Part shown: positions 9,836 through 22,300 of the stretch, piece by piece | How positions within the stretch are numbered: the first letter of the stretch is position 1 | Layout of the letters: each line of letters starts with the position of its first letter | Source: Otatea glauca | Taxonomy: Eukaryota > Streptophyta > Magnoliopsida > Poales > Poaceae | Reading direction: 5' to 3' | DNA length: 64,000 nucleotides | NCBI GenBank assembly: GCA_036346275.1 | Contig: CM070730.1 | Span: 3,348,309-3,412,308, forward strand | Notes under the pieces: generated by a model | Seen by the model: only the letters and a program-made list of their open reading frames with translations | What the model was told of the DNA's origin: nothing | The model's database searches: none | Program-made: the position numbers and the translations under genes

Positions 9836-11690
9836 TTGATCCCTCCTCACGCCGAGCCGCCGGTCCCTCTCCCGATCCCTAGCCGCCAGATCTCTCCCCA
9901 TCTCCAGCCGCCAGCGAACCAATCCCTAATCCCTCTGCACCCATCGACGCCACCGGCCTTGGGGTCGCCGACCGCCGGTCCTTGGCGTTGCCGATTGCTG
10001 ACCGCGCGACTGGAGCCAGGGCGTGTCTCGACACCGCGGTCCCTCGACATCTCTGGCCGCTGACAACGCCGACTGCCTCGACGCCGCCATCATCCCACCT
10101 CGCCGCCGACGACACCTGACTTCCTTCTCAACTGCTGGCCCGGCCGCTTCGCCCGCCATAACTTCCTACTCCTCATCCGAGTAAGCCTTCTATCTCTCTC
10201 CGCGCCTGCTTGCTACGTGTTTGTTGAAATGAGTAGTTGCCGAGGCATGTATTTACAGTTAGCCTCTGCAGTGGCATGTGTAAATGACAAGAAGCAAATG
10301 GATATATGGCAGCGCACAAAGCTGATTGAACTTGCTATCTGTTTTGGTTAGTTTATATAGTACTCTGGATATTGTGCAACTGTCAAAAGAAAAGCATGGA
10401 AGCACCTCTCTTTGGTTAGTTTATATAGTAATCTGGATATTGTGTATCAACTATAATTTCGTGCTGGTGCCATTGGACTATTCGGCAGTTTTTTTCAGTT
10501 AATAGTCGATCTAGTCCGTTCTTGCACATTTAGCTGGTTCTATTAATCTATGGGAGTATTTATTTCTTTTTCTAGGATCCTTGGTTGATCCTATGTAATC
10601 TTAGAGTTCATGGCTGTCAGTATGTTTAGCATGCCATATTGCCATTGTTTTTGTTTTCTACTTTTGATAATAATTCCAAACTTCTAGCTGTTCATTTCAT
10701 GAAAAACAGTTATTTTGCTCCAATGTATACCTTGCTTTCTTACACATTGTGCTGCGGTACCCCTTACGAGGTAGTAACTACTGCACTTACAAGTCAAGGT
10801 TCTCATTTTGTACACATATTTCCAACCTCTGTAAATTCAGTAACAGCAAGCTAGCATGTCCTGGTTATAAGTGATAACTTACTTAAACAATTTCTATCAC
10901 CTGTACGAAATCACAATTAATGTTGTTATATTGTCACATTTCTTACTGTACATTATTAATCTCTTTATTGGAGGTAGCCAACCTGGCATCTTGAAAAGGT
11001 GTACTGTTGTCATAATACACCAATAAGATATCTCTACTAAAATTTAGTTTACAGGTAGCTGGCATTTTTATCTTTGTTTGTTTTCCATTAGTGAGATAAA
11101 AGTGGAGTCCTTTTCTACATTTTCTGTTCATTCTCTGATTTTTTTACATGAATGATATTTATAGATGCAAACCTGATGTTGACATATACAACTCTCTGAT
11201 ACATGCTAATGCTCGAGCTGGTCAGTGGCGTTGGATGTGTATGAATGAATGTCTTTTGCTTTATGTCGTATGGCTGTGTAATTTGCATCCAAGCCATGAA
11301 TGTCACGTTTTCTTGATGCCCACTTGATGCAGCTACAATTGAGATGCTTGCAACATGAGATGGTTGTAACATTGATCCCACGTGTGAGGTTTCTCAAACA
11401 TGCTCTATGACCATAAATTACGAGAATTCCGTGAGTGACCAGTTTCTGATCAGAATTTCTTTTCATCTTGCACAATCATGCAATGAAGAAGGCCATGAAG
11501 ATGATGAAGAAGAAAAGTGGCTGACCACGCTGAATTGTTGCGGAGAATGCAGAGTAGGTGAACATATGTAGTTTAGTTCAAATTCTTGTTGTAACAACAA
11601 GAATTGAGTAGTGATATATATAGAGCTGGTGTAATAATCTTCCGTAGAATGCAATAAAGGCAATGGATTTTGTTATGTCACCTTGACTCT
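9836..11690 (+). other. Possible transcribed locus with CpG-rich first exon, product unknown
   Basis: 9836-10180 is a CpG-rich, Pro/Arg/Ser-coding stretch like a grass first exon or 5' UTR. It ends near a possible donor at GAGTAAGCC (about 10179). An AT-rich, intron-like region follows, and the segment closes with an AATAAAGG polyadenylation-like word near 11652. No translation matches a family I know. Inside are a tandem near-duplication (TTGGTTAGTTTATATAGTA at about 10345 and 10413) and an 11-bp perfect inverted repeat at 11581-11605. A non-coding transcript, a decayed gene or a transposon fragment are all possible. Confidence 0.25.
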
Positions 11691-14221
11691 CTGTTCGATA
11701 AATTTCTGTGATTGAATCTGAACTTCGCTACCTTGTAAAAAAGTTTAGAAATTATTGTACAAATAGAAAGATAAAAAAGATACAGTGTTAAAACCATGGG
11801 TAGTATGATCTTTTTGTTTCTAATTCTCTCTTTCAGGTTCTGGGAGCCAACCTTCTACTAAACGCTTCCTTTAGCCAGCTTCAGATTACAAGAGGAGTGG
11901 ATACTTAGAGAATCAGGAGCAGAAGCTAAAAAATTAGAATCTAGAGCTCGACCAAACAAGGCTTAAGTCATGTAGATTTTACAAGAATTTTCTCTAGGTC
12001 GCGGGCTAACTATCTGCAATGAGGTGAGTTGATAATTATTTTTGTATCGGCAGGCATTTGATTGTCAACAATGTAATTCAGTACCAAAATTCCTTTTGCT
12101 GCTGCATATAAAAGTTATACGAGGTGATCATATTCTTTACAAAGTGTGCCTTCATGTTTACTTAGCAAAGAACTATTGGAGAGATGAATATTAAGGATTA
12201 TCTTGTATTGCTCTTTTCAGAGAGTAGGTTTTTTCACCTGTTGTTTTTACTTTAAGTTTGAAACTGTCTCCCTCATGTAATATCTGGGGAGGCTCTTTCC
12301 TAAAAAGAGAAACCTCAGAGGGGTCTTTTTTACCTTTTTTTTTTGGCTGTGTTGTCTCTGTTCATTATTTGATGGGTCAATTGGGTGAATGGATAAGTAT
12401 CCCGTTGCTTTCAGAGATGACAAATCAACGCAAGGCAGCATGACGACCATTCTTCTAATCGGAAAGGGATCTGTGTAGTAGAACGGGACTATAATTTAAA
12501 CAGTCATCGGTCCTCAGCGATGTTCGATCGAGCCAATGAGTGATCTGGATATCTGCTACAATAAAAGATCGGTACATACCGTCGTTTTTTATCCAATAGT
12601 CTTCGTATAACTGTTACTGCATTAGATCTCAATTCCTTTTAATCAGATGTGTGCAAGACCACATGACTTCACCTTTGTCAGCTGCGTAATTATGCAAGTA
12701 CTGCAACTCGGCTGTCTGGAAGATGAATTACCCCTTTTGGTTCTGATCTGTGAGTCTCTCAAGCCCATCGCCCCATTTCTGAAAGAATTTTCTATAAAGC
12801 TCTTATCACTCTGCTTTACTGCATGCATATCATGATTCATGACATGTGAAAAGATCCTACCAATTTCTATCATGGATACATCAATTGACATGACAGTACT
12901 TTTTCATGCTACTAAGGTTGCCCAGTTGACCTGTCAGATATTCGACGCGATAAATTTCTCATTAATTGAAGATAAATCGATAATATATTAAAGAATCGTA
13001 TAATATGGAGTCTGTTTTGACCCTTGCCCTTCGTTTTACGGTGCAAAATTATACGCATAGAGTACTGACAGGTACTAGCAAAGAAGCAATCAATCATACA
13101 ATGGAGAAGAAAACCTCCCGCGGGTCATTGACAGTGAAGCCTGTGGCGATAAATTTCTCATCAATCGTAGAGTACTAGCAAAGAAGCTAACGGCGAAGTT
13201 GTCATTGACAGTGAAGCCCGTGGCGTCGATCGCTTCCCGAGGGAATTGTGGCTTGGCCATCGCCGTTTGCGCGTTTGCTCCCACACTTCTGCAGTACAAG
13301 TGTACGACTGAAAGCCAGTACACACTGAAAAACTTGCAAGCCTAAAGTACAAGCCGCCTAGCCTAGCTATTTCCCTATGTACTGCAACTAACTTGTACTA
13401 CTGCTCCTGCCTCCTTGTGCAACACACCGGGGTACAAATATGGAATCATTCGCCAATGGATGCAGCAGCTACGGCAATGCGGTTTGGAGTTGGGATTAGG
13501 GTCAGTTTCTGGCTGTAGCAGCAGCAGTGGAAGGGGCATGCAGAGGAGCGGGAGTTCTTGTCGGAAGCCGGCCTATGCTCCCCTCTCTCTCTCCTGTGCT
13601 TGCCTCTTCCATTTCTGCTGCTAGGCTGTGTTTGCAGATTTGCAGTATGTGTAGATGGGTTAGTTCGGCCATGGCATCAGCAGCAGAAGAAATTGTCACG
13701 TGTTGCCACAAATCTGAACCCTATCTCTGCAATTCCATTGTTGCTATATTAATTTCTGAACTTTTCTGTTTATGCTCATTTCACTTGATCTTTCCGAGCC
13801 ATGATTTCTGTTATCAGGTGTCATAGCAATGCAAGATCCGTGAGCACAAATGTTACCGCAACGGATTCGGGACAATGCAGAAGTTTGTAGGACCTTAATT
13901 TCTTTCAGAAGAGCTTTTTAACTTGCATACCTAATACCAAATGAATCACCTTTGTGATATTATGGAATTTTGTCGAACTCTTGCGCTAACGTAAGATTTA
14001 GTCTTAGTCCGTAATTAAAAAGACACAAAAGGAGGTAGAAAAAAATAAATTAGCAGCTTTTGTATAGTTTATGTGGTTACATTTGGTTGCATCAACCCTA
14101 CACAATTTTTTATGCGCCTTTCTACCTTTTACGAAGAAATTAAGAATTTAAGATAACCGGAAAATTCTCAGTAACAATCAGCAGGGTCACTAGGTTGGCG
14201 ACGAGGGTATAAACAACTACA
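11691..14221. other. Intergenic DNA with short local duplications
   Basis: No gene is supported. 11840-11965 looks like a small element fragment (its end CGACCAAACAAGGC resembles hAT-MITE termini). 13063-13230 holds a diverged direct repeat: AGTACTAGCAAAGAAGC and CATTGACAGTGAAGCC each occur twice. The GC-rich stretch at 13500-13690 has open frames in several phases but no recognisable product. Confidence 0.4.
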
Positions 14222-14665
14222 TAACTGTTCACTTATCTGGCTATACTTTACCTTTTTTTTTTACAAAAATAGCTCATTCCAAAAAAAAAATACAAAAAAT
14301 TGCCCCCTTCCCCACCGTGGAAGGAGGGACAACTGGCTCCTTCCACCCCTGGGGACCACGGGAGGCCGAGATGCTGTGGAACCAGAGTGCGGGAAGCGGG
14401 CAACACAGGAGACGCACATTGCCGCGCTCTGGAGGCGCGGAAGCAACGATTGTCGAGGAGGCGTGGCGTGTGCGAGAGCGGGTGCGTCGCACGTGGGAGG
14501 AACCATGCCATGGATGAGAAGCGTGGGAGTGCCTTCCGCGGTACGGGAGCTCGGAATGTGCCTTCCACAGTTGGTAGAAGGTTATTTTTGCAAAAAAAAT
14601 TTTAGGATGGAGCCATTTTTGATATAAAAAAATGAGGAGGAGTGGGTTAGATAAGTGAACAATTC
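14222..14665. mobile_element. Mutator-type foldback MITE with 9-bp target duplication
   Basis: The left end TAACTGTTCACTTATCT and the inverted right end GAATTGTTCACTTATCT differ at two of 17 positions. A 9-bp direct repeat ACAACTACA flanks the element at 14213-14221 and 14666-14674. Nine-base duplications are the signature of Mutator-superfamily insertions. The arms continue as imperfect inverted A/T-rich repeats into a GC-rich core with CCGTGGAAGGAG and CTTCCACAG words. No transposase is encoded, so it is non-autonomous. The GC-rich core could be captured gene sequence (a Pack-MULE) or an intrinsic hairpin core; I cannot tell which. Confidence 0.75.
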
Positions 14666-14794
14666 ACAACTACAGATGTTATAAAACACATTTTTTTACA
14701 CACCTCTATGTCTCCTTGGTCCTTAGCTAATCACTTGATAAATACAAACCCGGCTTCCTCTCCAACGACTTACCGTTGTTGCAAATCATTCTCC

Positions 14795-16027
14795 CACTGC
14801 TACAGAATGGTACATCACTATCACTTCATCTGAGTTGGTTCTTAAGTTTTTAGAAAAAACGATTGTAATAGATAACTTAGGAGGGGTGTTAATAATAATC
14901 ACTATCGGTTCACAGGTTAGAAGTGATTGTGATGTAGCACTGGGCACATTACAATCGGTTCTTATGTGAGAAGTGATAGGTTTAGATACCACTTATGCCA
15001 GTGGTACTGGATGGAAGTTATCTCGGAGGACGGTAGATTCAGAGAACCTGAAAGCTCATACTAGTGCATATGTAAACAATATTATATATGTGAATGTGAT
15101 ATGCGCGCATGTGTACTGACTGTTAAGCATATTTGTGTTCTATATTGTGAACGAATGTGATATGTGTTGTAATAAAGTGTTTTGTGTTATATGAATGTGA
15201 TATGTACATAATGTGTGCAATCTATGTTGTGTGAATGTGATATGTGCATACTGCGTTGTTTTTGGAGGGTGCATTGGAAAACTGCACACCCTCACATCTC
15301 TATCGGTTCTTAGAATAAACCGATTGGAAAAACAAGATTATTTGTATCGATTTCATAAAAAACCGATTGTAAAAACATATCATCTGTGTCGGTTCTATAA
15401 ACAAACCGATTGAAAAACTACTGTCATCTGTGTCGGTTCCGTATATAAACCGATACAGATAGTTTTCTATCAGTGTCGGTTACAATGTAAAAAACGATTG
15501 GAAAAACATGTTTATTTATGTCGGTTTGTAAAAAACCCAACTGCAATAAAATATCATCTGTGTCGGATCCGTAAACAAACCGATTGGAAAAATATTGTTA
15601 TCTGTGTCGGTTCCCTATATAAACGGATGCAGATATTTTTCTATCAATGTCGGGTATGCTATGAAAACCGATTGGAAATTTTTGTTATCTGTGTTGGTTC
15701 CCTATATAAACCGATGGAGACATTTTTCTATTAGTGTCGGGTATGCTGTGAAAACCAATTGGAAAATGATTATTTGTGTCGGTTTTATAAAAAACTGATT
15801 GCAAAAAACATGTTATCTGTGTCGGTTTAATAAACAAACCATTGGAAAATTATTGTCATCTGTGTCGGTTCCATAAATAAAACCGATAGTGATGAGTTTT
15901 CATCTCTATCGAGCAAGAACCGACTGTGATAGCCCATCTCATCACTGTCTAATGACTTTATGTCGCCACCAGAATCGACTGTAATGACGAAAAAAACCCG
16001 ATTGTGATGTATATTCCGGTAGTAGTG
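14795..16027. mobile_element. Non-autonomous CACTA element (1,233 bp)
   Basis: The left terminus CACTGCTACAGAATGGTACA and the inverted right terminus CACTACTACCGGAATATACA both begin with the CACTA signature and continue with matching ACATCAC. Three-base target duplications TCC lie at 14792-14794 and 16028-16030, the size expected for CACTA (En/Spm). The interior has many subterminal repeats in both orientations, built on (T)CGGTTC, a short spacer and AAACCGATTG, mainly at 15290-15900. No transposase ORF exists. The right end sits 124 bp from the last coding base seen of the transferase gene. Confidence 0.87.
15290..15900. repeat. CACTA subterminal repeat cluster
   Basis: Units of about 60 bp alternate TCTGTGTCGGTTC, 8 to 12 A/T-rich bases, and AAACCGATTGGAAAAA. 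Each pairs CGGTT with AACCG to make short hairpins. Subterminal arrays like this are the known transposase-binding regions of CACTA elements; the binding itself is inference. Confidence 0.7.
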
Positions 16028-16150
16028 TCCTCTTGTCCTACTGCTCCAGTTTCTTCAGACTGAAAATAGACCATCACCTCAACAAATTAATCAGATACAA
16101 GCTAGAGAATAACAATATGACTCAGAAAGGTGTATTGTGTACAAAATCTA

Positions 16151-18864
16151 TCATAAGTACCTGCAATTGCGTGGTACACTCCAAGAAACAGAGTACTTGT
16201 CCTTGTAAGGCAGCGACATGAACCTCCTCCAGTCCTGGAGCATGACGTTGAGATCGTTGATCTTTCGGCGCAGGCCGATGCAGCAGTTGGCGTGCATGGT
16301 GCAGACCCTGCTCAGGTTCCGGCTGGGCTCGCAGAGGCCGCCGAAGAACTCAGTGCTGAGGAACTTGATCCTGACGCCAATCTCGGCGAGGTAGGGGTCG
16401 TGCTTGATGAAGTTGAGCACGTCCTGGTCGTGGAATCCCGGGTGCTTCTCCCTCGCCGCGTACCAAAACTTGTAGAACTCGATCGTCTCCGTGTTGGACC
16501 GAACGTACGTGAACCCACCGTTGGGCTTGTTGCGCAGGTCGTCCGGGTTGCCGGTGAAGTGGTCGCAGGCTATCTGGAAGTCGCCGTCCGGGTAGAAGTG
16601 CGGCATTGGGTTCCTGAACCACACAATGTCCGTGTCCTGAAATGTTCAGAGCTATATATGATGAGTGCTCATCTTGGTTCTGAAACATACTGATTTAACA
16701 AAATTCTATCTTCCCTTTTGTTTATCTCATCTAGTGGCTGCTTGGTGCGGTTTGCTGGTGAGGAAACAAGAAAGAGCAGCAGTGCTTTAGATTTCAAAAC
16801 AGTAACAATCGTTGTACATATTCCGTTTCCTTGTCTGGGTGAAATCCGGGTGAAACCGTTTCAAAAAAAAAAAAACTGCCAGAACTGCACAAAAATTCAC
16901 ACTTATGCGTACCGTGAAAATAAAGCTATAGCCTTTCTCAAGAACGACCCTCAGGAAGTCGATCCTCCTCCACATCATCTTGAGGTAGCCGTCGGTCATG
17001 AAGTTCTTCTGCCCGGAGAAGTCCACCCCGTCGGTCATGAGCGAGAAGCAGTGCGGGTGTATCTGCTTGCAGCGGCCGTGCGCGGTGAGATCGAGCGAGA
17101 CGATGACGAGGTGGTCCAGGAGCTCCCTGGTGTAGTCGCCGATCCGGAAGCTCTCCAGGAAGACGTCCACCACCGAGCCGGGCTCCGACCACGCCGAGTT
17201 CAGCGTCGTCAGGATCACCGTGTCGTTCCCCATCGCGGCTGCTCTCAGGACTCGCTCCAGCTTCGCATCCTCACTACTATCCTGCATGCAGCAGCGCCTA
17301 AGTCAATTAATTTTTTTTTCGAGATCAGTGAGTCAATTAACTAAACTGTTGAAGTATATTGCCCATATTTTCCTCATCAGATTAAGCTTTTAGATGTATT
17401 AGTTGGTGCATACAATTCAATATGAATATCTCATAAGAATATTTTTGTATAATTAACGATCTTAATTTGCAAACAAAAGGTATTGGATCTCCATCTACCC
17501 TTCATTCATGCTTTAATATTTATACAACTGTAAAAAAGAAAAGCATTGAAGCACCTCTCTTAAGATAGTTTGATTTTTCAGGCGATATGCATGTTACTTG
17601 CTGTTGTAGAGAAAAAAACAAGGGTTGCATGCACGAAGGATGCAAACCATACTGTAACTTGGCATTTGGCATGAGTTGTCACCAAAGACATACGAAGTGT
17701 CATGGCCTACCTAAACAATATAATATAATAGCTACACAGGAAGTAAACATTATGGGAAAGAAATTGTTGATCACACAATGGAATCAAATTGTCCGCATGT
17801 ATCACAGCGTTGGATAACTTAGGAACAAAATTCATGCACGTTGCAATTGGAAAAGGGGATTCTAGAAAGAGGCGAAGTAGAGAAACTGATAACTTGTCAG
17901 TCAATTCTCTCTTTTTTTTAAATCACTTGTCAGTCAATTCTTATGTAATTTACTGTTTGAATTCTGGTTGTTAATAACGGCATGTACAATAAGATCACCT
18001 TAACTTATTCTTAGTATGTTCATGTCAACTTTGTTCTATGTGGAAGAGTGAGAAAAGAGGAGAGAGAAAAGAGCTGGCTCTTATTTAGTATAGTAAGCAT
18101 TTTACGAGAGTATAAATAGATTAGTTATGTACAAGAGAGAAGAAATAGTTAATGCATGATATATATAACCAACTTTTAGAGATAGCTATTGTACAAAGAC
18201 ATGATATAGCTGGCTTTGTTATTTTACTTTCCTAACCATTTTGCTAAGTCAGCAGCCAATCGCGAACAAGACGTGTATTAAATGATGTTTGCTCGATTAA
18301 CTAGTAGCTCATCGGTTCACACTTCACCTGAAATACTACTACTACCATTGACAACGCAGCAACTCCAATGGAAGAGGAATTTTAACCGGCCCCCATTAAA
18401 CGATGAAACTCTCAAGCAACTCTGAAGAACCGTTCCTGCTTTTCTGGTGATCACGCGCAACAACACCATCACAGCCTCTCAAGCAACAGTACTTTTCCAT
18501 GGAAAAATAAATAAAGATCGACAACCAAGAACTCTAGAACTTCTGTGCATTGTGTCCTGACAGCCGCGAACACCTTGATTTGGAAGGAAGACGGACGTAC
18601 AACGGACTATAATATACTAACCAGTTGGACGCCGTCGTGCGGCGGAGCCGTGGCCGCGGCCGCCTGCCACGGCACGCCCGCGGGCCGGACGAGCACGCCC
18701 GCGGGCGCGACGGCGCGGTACAGCACGAGGCACGGCAGCGCGACGGCCGCCAGGAACAGCAGCGCCGTCACCACCCTCCTCATCTCCGCTCCGGCGCCAT
18801 GGTCGGTCGCTCCGGCTACGGCGCCGCCCTCACTGTCGCGCGCCATCGGCAGCGGCGCGGCCAT
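16151..18864 (-). CDS. Golgi nucleotide-sugar transferase, PF03407 (At4g15970-like)
   Basis: Three exons on the minus strand: 18864-18622 (81 codons), 17281-16913 (123 codons) and 16636-16151 (161 codons to TGA), about 365 residues. Residues 28-48 (RRVVTALLFLAAVALPCLVL) form a single signal-anchor helix, giving a type II Golgi protein. Exon 2 has GNDTVILTTLN, the family's N-terminal strand, and YLKMMWRRIDFLRVVLEKGY. Exon 3 opens with DTDIVWFRNP, holding the DxD metal and nucleotide-sugar site, followed by NGGFTYVRSN and HDQDVLNFI. It closes near VSWSVPRNC. Homologues usually end a few residues after this point. The GT after TGCAG at 16166-16165 could be a donor, so a short last exon may be missing. 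The acceptor sugar and substrate are unknown. The gene otherwise looks intact. Confidence 0.88.
17282..18621 (-). other. Intron 1 of the transferase gene (1,340 bp)
   Basis: Holds copy 3 of the dispersed cassette (about 17498-17565) and a possible small MITE at about 17975-18210. The MITE's ends, GGCATGTACAATAAG and the inverted right end CTTTGTACAATAGC, share TGTACAATA. No nested gene is seen. Confidence 0.5.
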
Positions 18865-18951
18865 GCGCGCGGGGCTTAGGTTAACCGGGGCTTCTAGTTA
18901 GAAGGTGGCCGCGGTCTGGGTGCAGATTCGCGGAGCGTTCGATGGATGGCG

Positions 18952-18959
18952 ATATATAT
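18952..18959 (-). promoter_or_regulatory. TATA box of the transferase gene
   Basis: ATATATAT within the palindrome GATATATATC, 88-95 bp upstream of the start codon at 18864. Distance and sequence suit a core promoter. Confidence 0.5.
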
Positions 18960-19341
18960 CGGCAGGTTAATTTCACTGGCGCGTTCGGACGCGATCGCTG
19001 TGGTTTTAGCAGCTGAGTCCCGTACGTTTTGGTACTCCGAATTTGGAAAGGTTCGGAAATCGCGTCGTGCGGCTGCTGTCCTCTAGTCCGATGCACTCAC
19101 GGTCGAACGAGATTTTGCATGTGATCCCGGAAGTCCAGGCTGAGCGGATAATTGTGCACGATCGAATGTCCAAACGTGCATCGCCGTCCAATCAGAAAAT
19201 CGATGGTACTCGATTAGCGCACATCATGCACCCAGGTCGATCTCCCAGCCTTTGTGTTCTTGATCCGACCGCTAGGCACCGTGATTTTGCTTCACTAAGA
19301 TAAAGTTAGAGCTCGTGCACCACCTCTCGCCACTCTAAAGA
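18960..19341. other. Promoter-side spacer between transferase gene and copia remnant
   Basis: GC-moderate DNA with no recognised feature. No LTR or primer-binding site of the downstream copia element is found here, so the element has lost its 5' end. Confidence 0.4.
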
Positions 19342-22300
19342 ATGAATACATGGTCGAGGAGAGTGCACTTGAGCTTTGGATCGCACTTCAAGCGGTTCGA
19401 AAAACTCAAGTACACCATCTTGCCCAAGCACGCAAGAAGATTGGGTACGCCGAGGTTTGCGCACTTCGTATCATGGCTTAGTACAATTCGCTTTGCACGT
19501 AATTTGTACCAATCTCTCTATGTGGCAAGAAGATCACCGATGAAGAGAAGATTGAGAAAACTCTCTACCTTCCACCCTAATGCTATCCAGAGTGCACGCA
19601 ATTATCGTCGGACGCATACAAGGAGTATAGCGAACCGATTGATGTAATGCAAGTTGCGGAATCGCAAGACGATGTTCTACGCAAGAACTATGTCTCGCAG
19701 CCACCGATTTGCGTAATCGCACGTAAGTCCATGCCAATAGCTACAAGATTAGAAAGCCCATTAATAGAAAGAAGGGCAAGGTGGTGGAAAAGAGAGGACT
19801 CATGCCAAAGGAAAGTCCAAAGCCCTCGCGAAGAGGGATGACAAAGAAAAGACGACGCCAAACCGTATGGACAAAGCAGAACCAGACGTGTTTCAAGTGT
19901 GGCACTTGGGGACATTGGTCAAGATATGTCGAGAATCCAAGGAAGCGATCAACGATATCGTGCTAAGAAGAAGGCAAAGGAAAACGCCTCAGAGGCGCAC
20001 TTCGCCAACATCGGTGAAGATGATGTCATGGATGTAGACACCCCACTTGCCTCATCCTCACGTAATAGCCTCGACATCGATGCGCAGCCATGATTATGGC
20101 AAATAAAGAGAAAACTTCGCAGATGATATAGAAGGTAAATTAATGCATATTTTCTGATTCCTGCTTAATGCATTTCTTTTAGATTATGGTTGTTAGCATT
20201 TTCTTTGAATAAAGGATTGAAAGCTCTAGAAGAGCATACTTTTTCATGAATAAATACGCAATTTATTCTTTATTCCAAAGATTCTTAATTTTGCAAGTAA
20301 TATTTGGATTGTTTTGCCTCTATCCGATTAGAATTATATTTCTTTTATCTAGAAATCGTAGCGCCCAAATGGAAGAGATATGCATTGTTGATAGTGGCAC
20401 AACAAATACCATCTTAAGAGAGTCTAAGTATTTCCAATGATCACGAAGAACGCCGAAAGATTACTACGATCGCAGAAGCTTACTCATATGTAATCGGCTC
20501 AGAAGAGCCACTATTATATTGCCTATGGGTACAACTTTGGTAATTGAAGAAGCCCTTTGTACTCGAATCAACGCAAGACTCTCTTAAGCTTTAAAGACAT
20601 CCGCGCCAATGGTTTTCACGAGAAACCAATGAAGAAAATGGCAAAGAATACTTGTGCATTGTGAAGCACGCAGATGTGGAAAATGGTATTAGAAAATGTC
20701 CTCATATGAACTGGGTTGTACTACACGAATATTCATGCACCAAGTGTATACTTCCTTGAAGACTGCTTTAGAAGCTCAATTATTTTCTTTATGGCATGGT
20801 AGATTAGGTCATCCCGGTCTTAGAATGATGAGAAATATAGTGAACAACCACGTGGTCATGGCATAAATGTTAAAAATTTCCGAATCATGAAGATTTTGTG
20901 TGCCCCGCATGTGCCACGGAAATTAATAACTAGACCCTCCGTCATGAAAGTGCAAAGTGAAATCTGCATTCTCGAACGATCCAGGGGATATTTATGTCCG
21001 ATTCAGCCTCCGTCAGGCCGCTTCGATACTTTATGGTGCTCATCGATGCTTCTCGAAATGGTCGCATGTATGCTTGTTGTCAACAAGAAACCATGCTTTT
21101 GCAAAGTCGATCTCGCAGATCATAAGAATTAAGAACGCTTTCCGATCATCGCGTGAAGTCCATTAGAATGGACAATGCCGAGAATTTACTTCAAAGGCGT
21201 TTGATGATTATTGCACAAAGAACAGGATAGCGATTGAGCACTGCACCGCACGCTCATACGCAGAATCTGACTAGCGTAGCACTAATAAAGAGGATTAAGT
21301 TCATTGCCGCACCGCTTTTGCAGAGTTGTAACTTGCCCAACACTTGTTGGGGACACGCATCCCCGCACGCAGCAGCTCTTATCAATTTCGCACCATCGCC
21401 TACAACATCCATTCCCCATGCAACTTGTGCACTGGATCATCCCAAGATCTCCCATCTTAGAAAATTTGGGTGTATGGTATATGTACCTATACCACCCTCA
21501 CGGATCTGCAATGGGCCCTCTCCGCAAGTCCGATATACGCTGGTTATGAGAGTGCATCCATAATCGTATTTAGAACCCATGATCGAGATTTGCATACTGC
21601 CCTGCTCATTGATTGATCTTCGACGAGGATCGCTTTCCGCCATTAGGGAGGAAATCAACCTTTGATGAAAAATGCCGAAATCATATGGCATTCCACCGAT
21701 CCCCGCACATGACCTCGCACTAATGAAGCAAATCAAGAAGTCCGAAGATAATTGATTTGCGAATTTAGCAAATGAACCGCTCGATCATTTTTGTGATCCA
21801 AGGCGTGGTTAAGTCGCATGTACCCGCAAGGAATGCACCGAGAGGGTGGAAATACCAAAGAAAATAGAAGGTATCCTCAACCTGCTCGTGAGGCCTCAAA
21901 GAAAAGAATGTGCAACTGCTCCTCAAACCCAAAGTACCGGAGACGTCTGAGAAAATCAAGCGAGAGGACTTACCACAACCACCACGAAAATGCCCTAAGG
22001 AAAGAAGGGAGCAGCTTGAGACTGCACCGGAAAGAAGCCAACAGAAAGGCAATTCCAGACTTGAATCTTCCATCGCAGAAGTCACGGAATAATGTGCGCA
22101 CACATAGGCGATGAAAGCTAAAGGAACTTGCTCATGCGATAGGGAAAAGCAGCGAAGAGCAAGTAGAAGTGCATGAAGCACCCCATGAAGAAATGGCCAT
22201 AAACTTTGTAATAACAGAGAATCCTCGAATAGAGCAACAACCAACATTGATGCCTACTGCAAAGAAGATTGCCTCGATCATTGATCATGATCCCGAGCTC

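Noticed and set aside
9836..10159. Overlapping frames in the CpG-rich island
   Set aside because: No domain, several equally open phases; kept only as a possible non-coding first exon.
15290..15900. CRISPR-like or satellite array
   Set aside because: Short bidirectional repeats lie inside a CACTA element with defined ends, where subterminal repeats are expected.
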